NCBI GenBank assembly: GCA_002842145.1
Contig: PHCF01000010.1
Coordinates: 1-56,253 of the forward strand
Direction: 5' to 3'
DNA length: 56,253 nucleotides
DNA from: Betaproteobacteria bacterium HGW-Betaproteobacteria-6
GTDB lineage: Bacteria; Pseudomonadota; Gammaproteobacteria; Burkholderiales; Rhodocyclaceae
Part shown: one piece after another, positions 46,281 to 55,700 of the stretch
How the letters are laid out: every line of letters starts with the position of its first letter
Position numbering within the stretch: the first letter of the stretch is position 1
Notes under the pieces: model-generated
The model's input: the letters and a program-made list of their open reading frames with translations, nothing else
Told to the model about the DNA's origin: nothing
Database searches by the model: none
Position numbers and translations under genes: made by a program

Positions 46281-46812
46281 CGCCGGTTTCCTCGTCGGCG
46301 TCCGGGGTGCCTTGTTTATCCAGCTCCTGCAGGATCTGGAAAATGGCCCGGAAGTTTTTCGGCGGCTTGTTGTTTTCCTGCTCTTTCAGCGCATTGCGCC
46401 GGAGCTGGCGCATGTGCTGGAGATCGAGGTCGGGCCAGATGGCGGCGATTTCGGCGAGAAAGCTTTCGTCTTCGAGCAACCGTGTGCGGAAACGCTCAAG
46501 CCGATGCAGGCGGGCCGTTTCGGCTGACGATTCACCGCGCAGCATGGCCAGGCCGGCGCGGATCGGCTCGTCGTCGACGCCGCGCATGAGTTTGCCGAGA
46601 TAGGCCACCTGGCGGCGATGGGCGCCGTGGGCGGTGATCTTCTGGCATTCGCGGACCGCTTCGAAAATATTTTCCGGCAGCTTGATCTTCTTCAACTGGC
46701 CGACCGAAAGCTCCACCAGTTCGGCACCTAGGTCGCGCAATTCGTGCATCGCCTCCTTCTTCTTGGTCTTGGAAGGGCGGCCGGTGTCTTCGGTGAAATC
46801 TTCTTCATGCAT
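46273..46812 (-). CDS. darP: Ribosome-associated protein DarP (YjgA, DUF615)
   Basis: The 179-residue protein is the DUF615 family member that binds late 50S ribosomal precursors and promotes their maturation. It has the conserved HELRDLGAELVELS and ITAHGAHRRQVAYLGKLMR stretches, and a charged C terminus. It is often next to, and divergent from, pmbA, as here. The gap to the pmbA coding frame is only about 28 bases, shorter than expected. Confidence 0.93.
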   Translation of the reverse strand: MHEEDFTEDTGRPSKTKKKEAMHELRDLGAELVELSVGQLKKIKLPENIFEAVRECQKITAHGAHRRQVAYLGKLMRGVDDEPIRAGLAMLRGESSAETARLHRLERFRTRLLEDESFLAEIAAIWPDLDLQHMRQLRRNALKEQENNKPPKNFRAIFQILQELDKQGTPDADEETGDE

Positions 46813-46957
46813 GGGGTGCGTCCGGTGCTGGCAATAACGCGCATTTTCCTATTCCCACGCCACCCTGCAACAGCTCTCCGAGGATGTCCTCAAACACGCC
46901 AAGGCCAAGGGCGCGACAGCCTGTGAGGTCGATGTCTCGGAAGGCTTCGGGCAGTCC

Positions 46958-48169
46958 GTGACGGTCCGTTGCGACGAGGTCGAGACCATCGAGTTCAACC
47001 GCGACAAGGGCATCGGCATCACGATTTACTCCGGTCAGCGCAAGGGTTACGCCAGCACCTCGGACTTCTCGGCGCAGGCGCTGCGCGAAACGGTCGAGGC
47101 GGCGCTCGATATCGCCCGCTTCACGGCCGAAGACGACTGTGCCGGGCTGGCCGATGCGGCGCTCATGGCCAAGGACGTGCCCGATCTCGATTTGTACCAT
47201 CCCTGGGCGTTGACCGTGGAAGATGCCATCGAGACGGCGCGCCGGTGCGAACAGGCGGCCTTCGAGGCCAGCCCGCTGGTCAGCAACTCGGAAGGCGCTT
47301 CGATCTCGACGCAGCAGGCTCATTTCGTCTCGGCCAACAGTCTCGGTTTCATGGGCGGCTATCCGACTTCCCGCCATTACATTTCGTGTTCGGTCATCGC
47401 CGGCGAGCAGGAGGCCATGCAGCGTGACGACTGGTACACGACGCATCGCGACGCCGCGCACCTCGACGACGCGGCCAAGGTCGGTCGAACCGCCGCCGAA
47501 CGCGCCATCGCCCGGCTCGGCGGACGCAAGGTCAAGACCGGCGAGTTCCCGATCATCCTCGAAGCGCCGCTGGCCGGCGGCCTGCTCGGTAGCCTCGTGC
47601 ATGCGGCGAGCGGCGGGGCGCTCTACCGCAAGTCCTCCTTCCTGCTCGACCACCTCGGCAAGAAAATCATGCCCGACTTCGTGCAGATCGTGGAACGCCC
47701 GCATATCCGCTGCGGCCTGGGCAGCGCTTCCTTCGACAGTGACGGGGTGGCGACCCGGGATCGCGATGTCGTGGCCAACGGCATCCTGCAGGGGTATTTC
47801 CTGAGCACCTACACAGCGCGCAAGCTCGGCATGCAGACGACGGCCAATGCCGGAGGCAGTCACAACCTGATCATCGAACCGGGCGAACTTGGTCTGGAAG
47901 GCCTGATGGCCAGGATGGGGCGTGGCCTGCTCGTCACCGAACTGCTCGGCCATGGCATCAACTATGTGACCGGTGACTATTCGCGCGGTGCCGCCGGCTT
48001 CTGGATCGAGGATGGCAAGATCGCCTATCCGGTCGAGGAAATCACCATCGCCGGCAATCTCAAGGCCATGCTGGCCGGCATCGTCGCCGTCGGCAACGAT
48101 GTGCAGATTCGCGGCAGCAAGATCACCGGCTCCATCCTGCTCGACCGCATGACGGTCGCCGGCGAATAG
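46958..48169 (+). CDS. pmbA: Metalloprotease PmbA (TldE), unclear 5' end
   Basis: PmbA/TldE, partner of TldD, processes small peptides such as microcin B17 and CcdA. The product carries typical blocks: YSGQRKGYASTSDF, GGYPTSRHY, YRKSSFLLDHLGKKI, TARKLGMQTTANAGG and DYSRGAAGFWIEDGKI. Homology runs upstream of the first in-frame start (GTG 46958): codons from about 46841 read AFSYSHATLQQLSEDVLKHA, the usual N terminus, but between the stop at 46835 and 46958 there is no ATG, GTG or TTG; only a CTG at 46865. The true start has been lost, or a short deletion lies between darP and pmbA, or there is a sequence error. The rest of the gene is intact. Confidence 0.88.
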   Translation: MTVRCDEVETIEFNRDKGIGITIYSGQRKGYASTSDFSAQALRETVEAALDIARFTAEDDCAGLADAALMAKDVPDLDLYHPWALTVEDAIETARRCEQAAFEASPLVSNSEGASISTQQAHFVSANSLGFMGGYPTSRHYISCSVIAGEQEAMQRDDWYTTHRDAAHLDDAAKVGRTAAERAIARLGGRKVKTGEFPIILEAPLAGGLLGSLVHAASGGALYRKSSFLLDHLGKKIMPDFVQIVERPHIRCGLGSASFDSDGVATRDRDVVANGILQGYFLSTYTARKLGMQTTANAGGSHNLIIEPGELGLEGLMARMGRGLLVTELLGHGINYVTGDYSRGAAGFWIEDGKIAYPVEEITIAGNLKAMLAGIVAVGNDVQIRGSKITGSILLDRMTVAGE

Positions 48170-48171
48170 CC

Positions 48172-48876
48172 TCAGGCGAGCAGCAGGTCGCCGAGTCTGG
48201 CCGGCCGATTGGTCGAAGCAGCCTCGGCCTGGGCAAGGAACAGCTCGGCCGCGGCGAGGGCATCGGACAGGGCGTGGTGCATCGGATAGCGGGGCAGGTG
48301 GTGGCGGGCGCGTAAGGCGCCCAGGCGCAGGCTGCCGGGCGCTGACTGAGCGGCCTGGCGGCGGGCCAGATCAAGCGTATCGATTACCGGGGGCAGAAAG
48401 CGGCCGCCGTAACAGGCTCGGCAGGCCGTATCGATGAAGCGCACTTCGGTCGGCGTGTAGTGGGCGATCAATACCCGCCCCTTCAGATCCGCCAGGAACT
48501 CTTTCAGCACACGACGTAGCGGCTCGCCCTCGGCTGCCCGGTCATCGGTGATGCGATGGATGGTGACGCTCGCTTCGTTGAGGGCACGCCGTGGTTGGAC
48601 GAGGCGGTGGCGCGCGGTCGCCAGGCGGATTTCGGGGCCGTCGAGGCAAACCCAGCCAAAACTCAGAATGTCGTCGCGTGCCGGGTCGCCGCCTGTCGTT
48701 TCGAGATCAAGAGCCAGGTAGCCAGTCGACCGCCAGTCGCCCTCTCTTTCCGGCAGCGGCGTGTCGAGGTAGCTGACGAGCGGCTCGGCAGCCGCTGACT
48801 GGCGCAGGCTCGCCGCCAGCCAGCGGCGCTGGCTGGCGGGGCTGAAAAAGCGCTGAAGAAAAAGAGGCGGCGTCAT
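48172..48876 (-). CDS. DEDDh 3'-5' exonuclease (DNA polymerase III epsilon-like)
   Basis: The 234-residue protein has the DEDDh exonuclease motifs: LALDLETTGG near residue 53 (Asp, Glu), LIAHYTPTEVRFID near 135 (His/Asp region) and HHALSDALAAAELF near 200 (His, Asp). The first 45 residues are an extra N-terminal helix region. The gene sits in an operon with the CBS/nucleotidyltransferase gene (four-base overlap). This arrangement, exonuclease beside a DUF294 protein, is common and suggests shared work in nucleic acid or signal turnover; the substrate is not known. Confidence 0.88.
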   Translation of the reverse strand: MTPPLFLQRFFSPASQRRWLAASLRQSAAAEPLVSYLDTPLPEREGDWRSTGYLALDLETTGGDPARDDILSFGWVCLDGPEIRLATARHRLVQPRRALNEASVTIHRITDDRAAEGEPLRRVLKEFLADLKGRVLIAHYTPTEVRFIDTACRACYGGRFLPPVIDTLDLARRQAAQSAPGSLRLGALRARHHLPRYPMHHALSDALAAAELFLAQAEAASTNRPARLGDLLLA

Positions 48877-50729
48877 GGGATCAGCGCGTGCGGAAAGGCC
48901 AGGCGCAGGGCATTTTGCTGGGTGGCAATGGCGGCGAAGATGTCGCGCAGGTTGTGTCGCTCACCGGCGCTCAGTTGCGCCGGATTGGCGAAATTGTCCG
49001 GTACCAGGCCTTGTTCGAGCTGTTCCTGCTGGTGGCGGGCACGCAGGGCGAGCAGGCATTCGAAGGCGGAGGCCAGGGTTTCCGCTCCATCCTGGCTGAG
49101 CAGTCGGCTGCCGGCAACGGCGTGCAGGCGGGCCTGTGTGCCGGTTTCCGGGCAACCGGCGGCAAGGGCGTGGATGCGGGCGAGATCGACAATGGGCAGG
49201 ATGCCGTGGCGTTTGAGGTCGAGCTGGCCAGCGTGCTCGCCTTCGTTGATGACGACCAGTTGCCGGAAGAAACCGAGGGGTGGCGCGTTCGAGCAGCTGT
49301 TGCCGACCAGATGGGCAAACAGGGTTTCGTGATGCGGCGCCTGTCTGCTGATCTGTTCGCGCAGCGGCCGGCCCAGACTGTCGTCGCCGTGGATGACGCG
49401 GAAATCGAAAAGATTGGTCGCCAGCCGGGCTTTCTGGGGATCGGTCTGCATGATCCAGTCGGCAAAGGTGTCGCGCCAGCCGCTCGCGGTTTTTCTCCAC
49501 TCGCCGTTGCTGGCCATCATGGCGCCGGGGCAAAGCATGAAGCCGCAGGCGGCCAGGCCGGCGCAGACCTCGTTGGCCAGTTCGGCAAAGTAAGCGTCAT
49601 GGCGGGAAGGGTCGAAGCTGTCGGCAAGGATCAGGGCGTTGTCCTGGTCTGAGTGCATGGTGAGTTCCTGGCGGCCCTGCGAGCCGTAGGCGATCCAGGC
49701 GTAAGGGACGGGCGGCGGCCCATGGCGTGCTTCGGCGAGCGCCAGAAGGCGGGCAGCCAGCGCATCGCCGATGCTGGAGACTACGCGGCCGAGGATGCCG
49801 GCGTTGTCGCCGCGCCGGGCCAGGTTGAGCCATAGTTCAGGGAGTTCGCTGGCCAGTACGGCCAGCTGGCCGAGGTCGGCGGCGCGCCGGATGCGGTCGG
49901 CCAGATGCACGCTGCTGACGCCCTGGGCGCGGAGCAGGTCGGTGCTGCTGATCAGCCCGAGCAGGCGGCCATGGTGGGTTACGGGCAGGTGGTGAATGCC
50001 GCGCCCGGTCATCGTCAGCAGCGCCTCGAAACCGGGCGCCTCGGGCGGCAGGGTGAGCGGGTCGGGGGTCATGACCAGCGATAGTGGCGTGCTGTCGGGC
50101 AGGCCGGCGGCGAGGCAGCGGCTGCGCAGGTCGCGGTCGGTGACAATGCCGCAGAGTTGCTCGCCGTCGACGATGAGCAAGGCGGATACCCGCTCGCGGG
50201 TCATCTGCTCGGCAGCGGTGCGGACGGTGGTGTCCGGCCGGGCGCAAACGGGCGGCCGACCGACCAGGCTGGCCAGCGGCAGGCTGCCGGTGTCGCGCTC
50301 CGGCGCCTGGCGGGCGTTGAGGCGACTGTGGCGCAGGCGCTGGCCGAGGTCTTCGATGGCCCGGCGATGGGATTCGGGATACTCGGCCCAGAGCGTTTCA
50401 AGTTCAGTTTTCGGCAGCCCATAAATCAGTGTGTCTTCGCTGGCGTGGCCCTGCCAGCTGCGTTCCGGCGAGTCGGCCAGGCAGGCTGCATCGTGGTGGT
50501 CGCCTTCGCCCATGCGCCGGGCCAGTTGACCGTCGGCCTGGCGCAGTTCGACGGCGCCCTGGCGGATCAGCCACAGGGCTGGTTGGCCGGGTGGCGGGAA
50601 GGGAGCGCCGCGGCGCAGGTAGCGAATGACCAGCCGGCGGGCAAACTTGTCCAGACCGGCCGGGTCGAGGCCATCGAAGGGCGGGTATTCGGCCACGAAA
50701 TCGCGAATTTCGGCCAGTTCGTCGTGCAT
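48873..50729 (-). CDS. CNMP-binding/CBS/DUF294 nucleotidyltransferase-like signalling protein
   Basis: The 618-residue protein has four parts: an N-terminal cyclic-nucleotide-binding-like domain (about 15-130), a pair of CBS domains (about 150-270), a DUF294 nucleotidyltransferase-like domain with the AYGSQGRQE and DQDNALI motifs (about 345-375), and a C-terminal substrate-binding DUF294_C domain (about 440-600). This arrangement resembles GlnD-like signal proteins. It overlaps the exonuclease gene. Its ligand and target are unknown. Confidence 0.88.
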   Translation of the reverse strand: MHDELAEIRDFVAEYPPFDGLDPAGLDKFARRLVIRYLRRGAPFPPPGQPALWLIRQGAVELRQADGQLARRMGEGDHHDAACLADSPERSWQGHASEDTLIYGLPKTELETLWAEYPESHRRAIEDLGQRLRHSRLNARQAPERDTGSLPLASLVGRPPVCARPDTTVRTAAEQMTRERVSALLIVDGEQLCGIVTDRDLRSRCLAAGLPDSTPLSLVMTPDPLTLPPEAPGFEALLTMTGRGIHHLPVTHHGRLLGLISSTDLLRAQGVSSVHLADRIRRAADLGQLAVLASELPELWLNLARRGDNAGILGRVVSSIGDALAARLLALAEARHGPPPVPYAWIAYGSQGRQELTMHSDQDNALILADSFDPSRHDAYFAELANEVCAGLAACGFMLCPGAMMASNGEWRKTASGWRDTFADWIMQTDPQKARLATNLFDFRVIHGDDSLGRPLREQISRQAPHHETLFAHLVGNSCSNAPPLGFFRQLVVINEGEHAGQLDLKRHGILPIVDLARIHALAAGCPETGTQARLHAVAGSRLLSQDGAETLASAFECLLALRARHQQEQLEQGLVPDNFANPAQLSAGERHNLRDIFAAIATQQNALRLAFPHALIP

Positions 50730-50883
50730 CTCTATTCCTCGTCGTCGTGCATCGCGCGATGCAGTTTGCCACGGTTAACGGTGAGAATTAGGGTTTTCCG
50801 CAACTCGTAATCGGTCTTGCTTTGTTAAACAATGCGTTCCACCGTCAGGTCTGACGCATTTAAATCAATCCAGAGGAGACAAG

Positions 50884-51972
50884 ATGCAACGTCGTGATTT
50901 TCTGAAAAAAGCTTCCATGGGCGCCGCCGCTGGTGCCGCCGCTACCCTCGCTGCGCCGGCGATTGCTGCCGATCTGCCGAGCATCAAGTGGCGCCTGACT
51001 TCCAGCTTCCCGAAGAGCCTGGATACCATTTACGGTGGTGCCGAACAGCTGGCCAACCGCCTGCGTGAACTGACCGGCGGTAAATTCGACATTCGCGTCT
51101 TCGCCGGTGGCGAAATCGTTCCCGGCCTGCAGGCGCTGGATGCCGTGCAGCAGGGTACTGTCGAGTGCTGCCACACGGCTTCCTACTACTACGTCGGCAA
51201 GGATCGCACCTTCGCTTTTGGCACCACCATCCCGTTCGGTATGAACGCCCGTCAGACTAACGCCTGGATGTATCAGGGCGGCGGCCAGCAGTTGCTTGAC
51301 GAGTTTTACGCCGGTTATAACTGCGTTTCCTTCCCGGGCGGCAACAGCGGTTGCCAGATGGGTGGCTGGTGGCGCAAGGAAGTGAAGACTGTTGCCGATC
51401 TCAAGGGCATCAAGATGCGGATCGGCGGCCTTGGTGGCGCCGTGCTGACGCCGCTCGGCGTCGTGCCGCAGCAGATTGCCGCCGGCGACATCTATCCGGC
51501 GCTGGAGAAAGGCACGATCGATGCTGCCGAGTGGATCGGTCCTTATGACGACGAGAAGCTGGGTTTCTTCAAGGTTGCCAAGCATTACTACGGTCCGGGC
51601 TGGTGGGAGCCGAGCACCTGCCTCGAGTTCTTCGTCAACAAAAAGGAATGGGACAAGCTGCCCAAGGAATACAAGGCCGCCTTCGCTTGTGCCGCCGCCG
51701 AAGCCAACGTGACGATGACCGCCGAATACGATCACAAGAATCCGATCGCGCTGGCCAAGTTGCTGCAAAACGGCGTCAAGCTGCACAGCTTCTCCAAGGA
51801 AATCATGGAGGCTGCCCACAAGTCGGCGCAGCAGGTTTATGCCGACGAATCGGCCAAGAATCCGGCGTTCAAGAAAATCTATGACTCGTACAGCAAGTAC
51901 GCCAAGAGTCAGCGCGCCTGGTTTGCCGTTGCCGAAATGCCGATGGACCAGTTCGCACAATCACATCGCTGA
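50884..51972 (+). CDS. TRAP transporter substrate-binding protein (DctP family)
   Basis: The 362-residue protein starts with a Tat signal ([27 protein letters not shown] with an AIAA cleavage site), so it folds before export to the periplasm, where it would deliver a carboxylate-type ligand to DctQM membrane partners. The core has the DctP features [19 protein letters not shown], the ligand-binding Arg in IKMRIGG, and PYDDEKLGF. It resembles the mannitol/chloroaromatic-type branch. An AGGAGAC ribosome-binding site stands before the ATG. The gene is followed by a strong terminator and a second, damaged copy. Confidence 0.92.
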   Translation: MQRRDFLKKASMGAAAGAAATLAAPAIAADLPSIKWRLTSSFPKSLDTIYGGAEQLANRLRELTGGKFDIRVFAGGEIVPGLQALDAVQQGTVECCHTASYYYVGKDRTFAFGTTIPFGMNARQTNAWMYQGGGQQLLDEFYAGYNCVSFPGGNSGCQMGGWWRKEVKTVADLKGIKMRIGGLGGAVLTPLGVVPQQIAAGDIYPALEKGTIDAAEWIGPYDDEKLGFFKVAKHYYGPGWWEPSTCLEFFVNKKEWDKLPKEYKAAFACAAAEANVTMTAEYDHKNPIALAKLLQNGVKLHSFSKEIMEAAHKSAQQVYADESAKNPAFKKIYDSYSKYAKSQRAWFAVAEMPMDQFAQSHR

Positions 51973-51990
51973 TCGCATCTGGCCATTGAA

Positions 51991-52014
51991 AAAAAGGAGC
52001 TGCGGCTCCTTTTT
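51991..52014 (+). terminator. Terminator after the first TRAP binding-protein gene
   Basis: AAAAAGGAGC at 51991-52000 pairs with GCTCCTTTTT at 52005-52014 around a TGCG loop and runs into more T residues. Confidence 0.88.
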
Positions 52015-52119
52015 TTTGGTTGTGCTTGTTCACCAGCGATTGCTTGCTCGGTTCTTATTAGGGTTTTCCACTACTCGCAAAAATTGTGCTCTTGGTGAAG
52101 AATGGGCCGATCGTCATAA

Positions 52120-53123
<1,004 letters not shown>

Positions 53124-53142
53124 GGACGAATTCGGTCCCAGG

Positions 53143-53171
53143 AAAAACCCGCGATTGCCGCGGGTTTTTTT
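53143..53171. terminator. Terminator between dctP copy 2 and dps
   Basis: AAAAACCCGCG at 53143-53153 and CGCGGGTTTTT at 53159-53169 form a strong stem with a 5-base loop and a T tract in plus orientation; the A tract on the other side gives a second T tract on the minus strand, so it can serve both convergent genes. Confidence 0.85.
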
Positions 53172-53224
53172 ACGTCCGATGATTTCAAATTTGGCCGCTT
53201 TTTACGGTTGACCGTAGGAGTTTG

Positions 53225-53686
53225 CTATTCGAGCAGGCTGCGCAGCATCCAGGCATTCTTTTCATGAATCTGCATGCGCTGGGTGAGCAGGTCGGCGGTC
53301 GGCTCGTCGCCGGCCTTGTCGACGATGGCGAAAATGCCGCGGGCGGTCTTGGTGACAGCTTCCTGGCCGGCGACCAGTTGCTTGATCATGTCCTCGGCCG
53401 AGACCTTGCCTTCGCTTTCCTTGATCACCGTGAGCTTGGCGAATTCGCTGTAGGTGCCGGGGGCGGCGACGCCCAGGGCGCGGATGCGTTCGGCGATGAG
53501 GTCGAGCGCATTCCACAGCTCGGTGTACTGGTCCATGAACATCACGTGCAGCGTGTTGAACATCGGGCCGGTGACGTTCCAGTGGAAGTTGTGGGTCTTC
53601 AGGTAGAGAGTGAACGAGTCGGCCAGCAAATGCGACAGGCCATCGGCGATTTTTTCGCGATCCTTCTTGGTGATTCCGATATCCAT
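53225..53686 (-). CDS. dps: Dps-type ferritin-like DNA-protection protein
   Basis: The 153-residue protein forms dodecamers that store iron using hydrogen peroxide and protect DNA. The ferroxidase ligands fit the pattern: His in KTHNFHWNV (about residues 31-35), and the Asp/Glu of [18 protein letters not shown] (about 51-67). The length is typical. The gene is near fpr and the LysR gene, giving a small oxidative-stress neighbourhood. No OxyR or IscR site was identified upstream. Confidence 0.94.
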   Translation of the reverse strand: MDIGITKKDREKIADGLSHLLADSFTLYLKTHNFHWNVTGPMFNTLHVMFMDQYTELWNALDLIAERIRALGVAAPGTYSEFAKLTVIKESEGKVSAEDMIKQLVAGQEAVTKTARGIFAIVDKAGDEPTADLLTQRMQIHEKNAWMLRSLLE

Positions 53687-53842
53687 GGTGTTCTCCCTTT
53701 GTCGATCAGGTGGGCGGCGACCAGCTGACTTACTGGTCAGGCAACGGTTGAATGATGCGCGTCTTGCCGGCGCGTCGCCAATTCATTTTGGCTATTCTCA
53801 CCATAGCCGCCCCCCATTTCCACGGTCAACCGGAAATATCGC

Positions 53843-54622
53843 CTATTTTTCAACAAAGGCGCGTTCGATGACGTAGTCGCCGAGCTTGCCGGTGTGATGG
53901 TTGCCGACCTCGAAGCCACGCGCGTCGAGCATGGCCGACGTATCTTCGAGCATGGCCGGGCTGCCGCAGATCATGGCGCGGTCGGTGGCCGGGTCGAGTG
54001 GCGGCTGGTTGATGTCGGCGAAGAGCTTGCCGGACTCGATGAGGTCGGTCAGTCGCCCTTCGTTGCGGAAAGGCTCGCGCGTCACCGTCGGGTAGTAAAT
54101 GAGCTTTTCCTTGACCCAGTCGGCGAAGTATTCGTGCTCTTTCAGATCCTGCTCGATGTAGTCGTGATAGGCCAGTTCGTTGGTCCACCGAACGCCGTGG
54201 ATGAGGACCACCTTCTCGAAGCGCTCGTAGGTTTCCGGGTCGTGGATCAGGCTCATGAACGGTGCCAGCCCGGTGCCCGTGGCAAACATGAACAGGCGCT
54301 TGCCGGGCCTGAGATCGCGCAAGACCAGTGTGCCGGTCGGCTTCTTGCTGACCAGAATCGGATCGCCGGGCTGGAGGTGCTGCAGGCGGGAAGTCAGCGG
54401 GCCATCCTGGACCTTGATGCTGAAGAACTCGAGATATTCCTCGTGATTGGCGCTGGCGATGCTGTAGGCGCGGGTCAGGGGGCGCCCTTCGACCTCCAGG
54501 CCGATCATCACGAACTGGCCGTTGGTGAAGCGCAGGCCGGGGGCGCGCGTGGTGCGGAAGGTGAACAGGCTGTCGTTCCAGTGATGGACGGAAGTGACGG
54601 TTTCGGTCGCCAGATTGCTCAT
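53843..54622 (-). CDS. fpr: Ferredoxin/flavodoxin--NADP(+) reductase
   Basis: The 259-residue FAD enzyme moves electrons between NADPH and ferredoxin or flavodoxin. RAYSIAS (FAD-binding RxYS, about residues 51-57), the GTGLAPFMSLI nucleotide motif and a C terminus of the subclass I bacterial type ending VIERAFVEK are visible. I start at ATG 54622 (MSNLATETV), after AGGAGC; an upstream ATG would add an unlikely tail. It is divergent from the LysR gene, with a large dyad between, as in Pseudomonas, where FinR controls fprA. Likely induced by superoxide or redox stress. Confidence 0.92.
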   Translation of the reverse strand: MSNLATETVTSVHHWNDSLFTFRTTRAPGLRFTNGQFVMIGLEVEGRPLTRAYSIASANHEEYLEFFSIKVQDGPLTSRLQHLQPGDPILVSKKPTGTLVLRDLRPGKRLFMFATGTGLAPFMSLIHDPETYERFEKVVLIHGVRWTNELAYHDYIEQDLKEHEYFADWVKEKLIYYPTVTREPFRNEGRLTDLIESGKLFADINQPPLDPATDRAMICGSPAMLEDTSAMLDARGFEVGNHHTGKLGDYVIERAFVEK

Positions 54623-54685
54623 TTTTTGCTCCTTCGCATAAAGTGTGGGACCCATCTTAGGCGCCATCGTTTATTGATAAAAGCG

Positions 54686-54731
54686 GGTAATTTTCATATC
54701 GGTAATCTAAAATTCAGATATGAAAATTACC
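54686..54731. promoter_or_regulatory. 15-base perfect inverted repeat over the LysR start codon
   Basis: GGTAATTTTCATATC (54686-54700) and GATATGAAAATTACC (54717-54731) are exact reverse complements, 16 bases apart. The right arm includes the start codon of the LysR gene (ATG at 54720) and its next three codons. The spacing and place between divergent fpr and its regulator suit a LysR-type binding region for autoregulation and control of fpr. Confidence 0.7.
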
Positions 54732-55643
54732 TTGCGCCAACTTGAAGTCTTCGTCGCGATCGCCCGCCTTGAAAACGTGTCGCGGGCGGCGACGCAGCTC
54801 AACATGTCGCAGTCGGCGGCGAGCACGGCCCTGCTTGAACTGGAGCGCCATTTCGACAGCCAGCTGTTCGACCGACTGGGCAAGTCGCTGCGCCTCAACG
54901 GCAATGGCCGCGGGCTGCTGCCCCAGGCCGAGGACATGTTGGCCCGCGCTGGCGAGATCGAAGGCTATCTGGCCGGCGGCAAACTGGCTCCCGTCGCCGT
55001 CGGGGCGACGCTGACCATCGGCAATTATCTGGCGACGCTGGTCGTGGTCGAATATCTGCAAAAGAATCCGGGCAGCCGGGTCGCCTTGAGTGTCTGTAAC
55101 ACCCGCCAGGTGATCGACCGCCTGCATCGCTACGAGTTGGATCTCGGCCTGGTCGAGGGCGAGGCGAGCGATGCGGATCTGATTTTCGAACCGTGGATCG
55201 ATGACGAACTGGTCGTCTTCTGCGCCCCCTCGCATCCCCTGGCCGCGGTGGGATTGCTACGGTCGACGGCCCTGGCGGAGCAAAAATGGATCGTCCGCGA
55301 GCCGGGTTCGGGCACGCGCGCCCTGTTCGACCGGGCGATGGGGTCTGCTGGTGTCGATGCCGATGTTTGTCTGGAGCTTGAGCACACCGAGGCGATCAAG
55401 CGTGCCGTCGAGTCAGGCCTGGGGGTCGGTTGCCTGTCCCGGCTATCCTTGCGCGAGGCTTTCCGGCGCGGCAGTCTGGTCGAGATTGAGACGCCGGACC
55501 TGGCGCTCCGGCGGCGCTTCCAGTTCGTTCGCCAGCGTCAGCGTCAGGTCAGCACGGCGACGCAAACGTTCATCGCCGAATGCCGTCGGCTGACCGGCGA
55601 GGCGAACGATACCAGCCAGCTGGCCTTGCCTTTCATCGCCTGA
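54720..55643 (+). CDS. LysR-family regulator, FinR-like
   Basis: The 307-residue regulator has an N-terminal winged helix (MKITLRQLEVFVAIARLENV, HTH around residues 18-40 with SRAATQLNMSQSAASTAL) and a C-terminal inducer-binding domain (about 90-300). It is divergent from fpr. In Pseudomonas the FinR regulator, in the same position, activates fprA and senses oxidant or redox conditions; I infer a similar job. The start codon lies in the right arm of the dyad. Signal molecule not known. Confidence 0.88.
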   Translation: MKITLRQLEVFVAIARLENVSRAATQLNMSQSAASTALLELERHFDSQLFDRLGKSLRLNGNGRGLLPQAEDMLARAGEIEGYLAGGKLAPVAVGATLTIGNYLATLVVVEYLQKNPGSRVALSVCNTRQVIDRLHRYELDLGLVEGEASDADLIFEPWIDDELVVFCAPSHPLAAVGLLRSTALAEQKWIVREPGSGTRALFDRAMGSAGVDADVCLELEHTEAIKRAVESGLGVGCLSRLSLREAFRRGSLVEIETPDLALRRRFQFVRQRQRQVSTATQTFIAECRRLTGEANDTSQLALPFIA

Positions 55644-55657
55644 GCGCGGACGAAAAA

Positions 55658-55681
55658 AAGCGGGGTCCGCAGACCCCGCTT
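55658..55681 (-). terminator. Terminator between the LysR and TRAP permease genes
   Basis: AAGCGGGGTC at 55658-55667 pairs with GACCCCGCTT at 55672-55681. On the minus strand it is followed by a T tract (A tract at 55653-55659), so it mainly ends the TRAP permease transcript. Confidence 0.85.
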
Positions 55682-55700
55682 GGTTGTGCTTGGGCGGAGC

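Noticed and set aside
46805-47953. Open frame of 382 codons on the minus strand
   Set aside because: Antisense to pmbA; composition typical of a shadow frame in a GC-rich gene.
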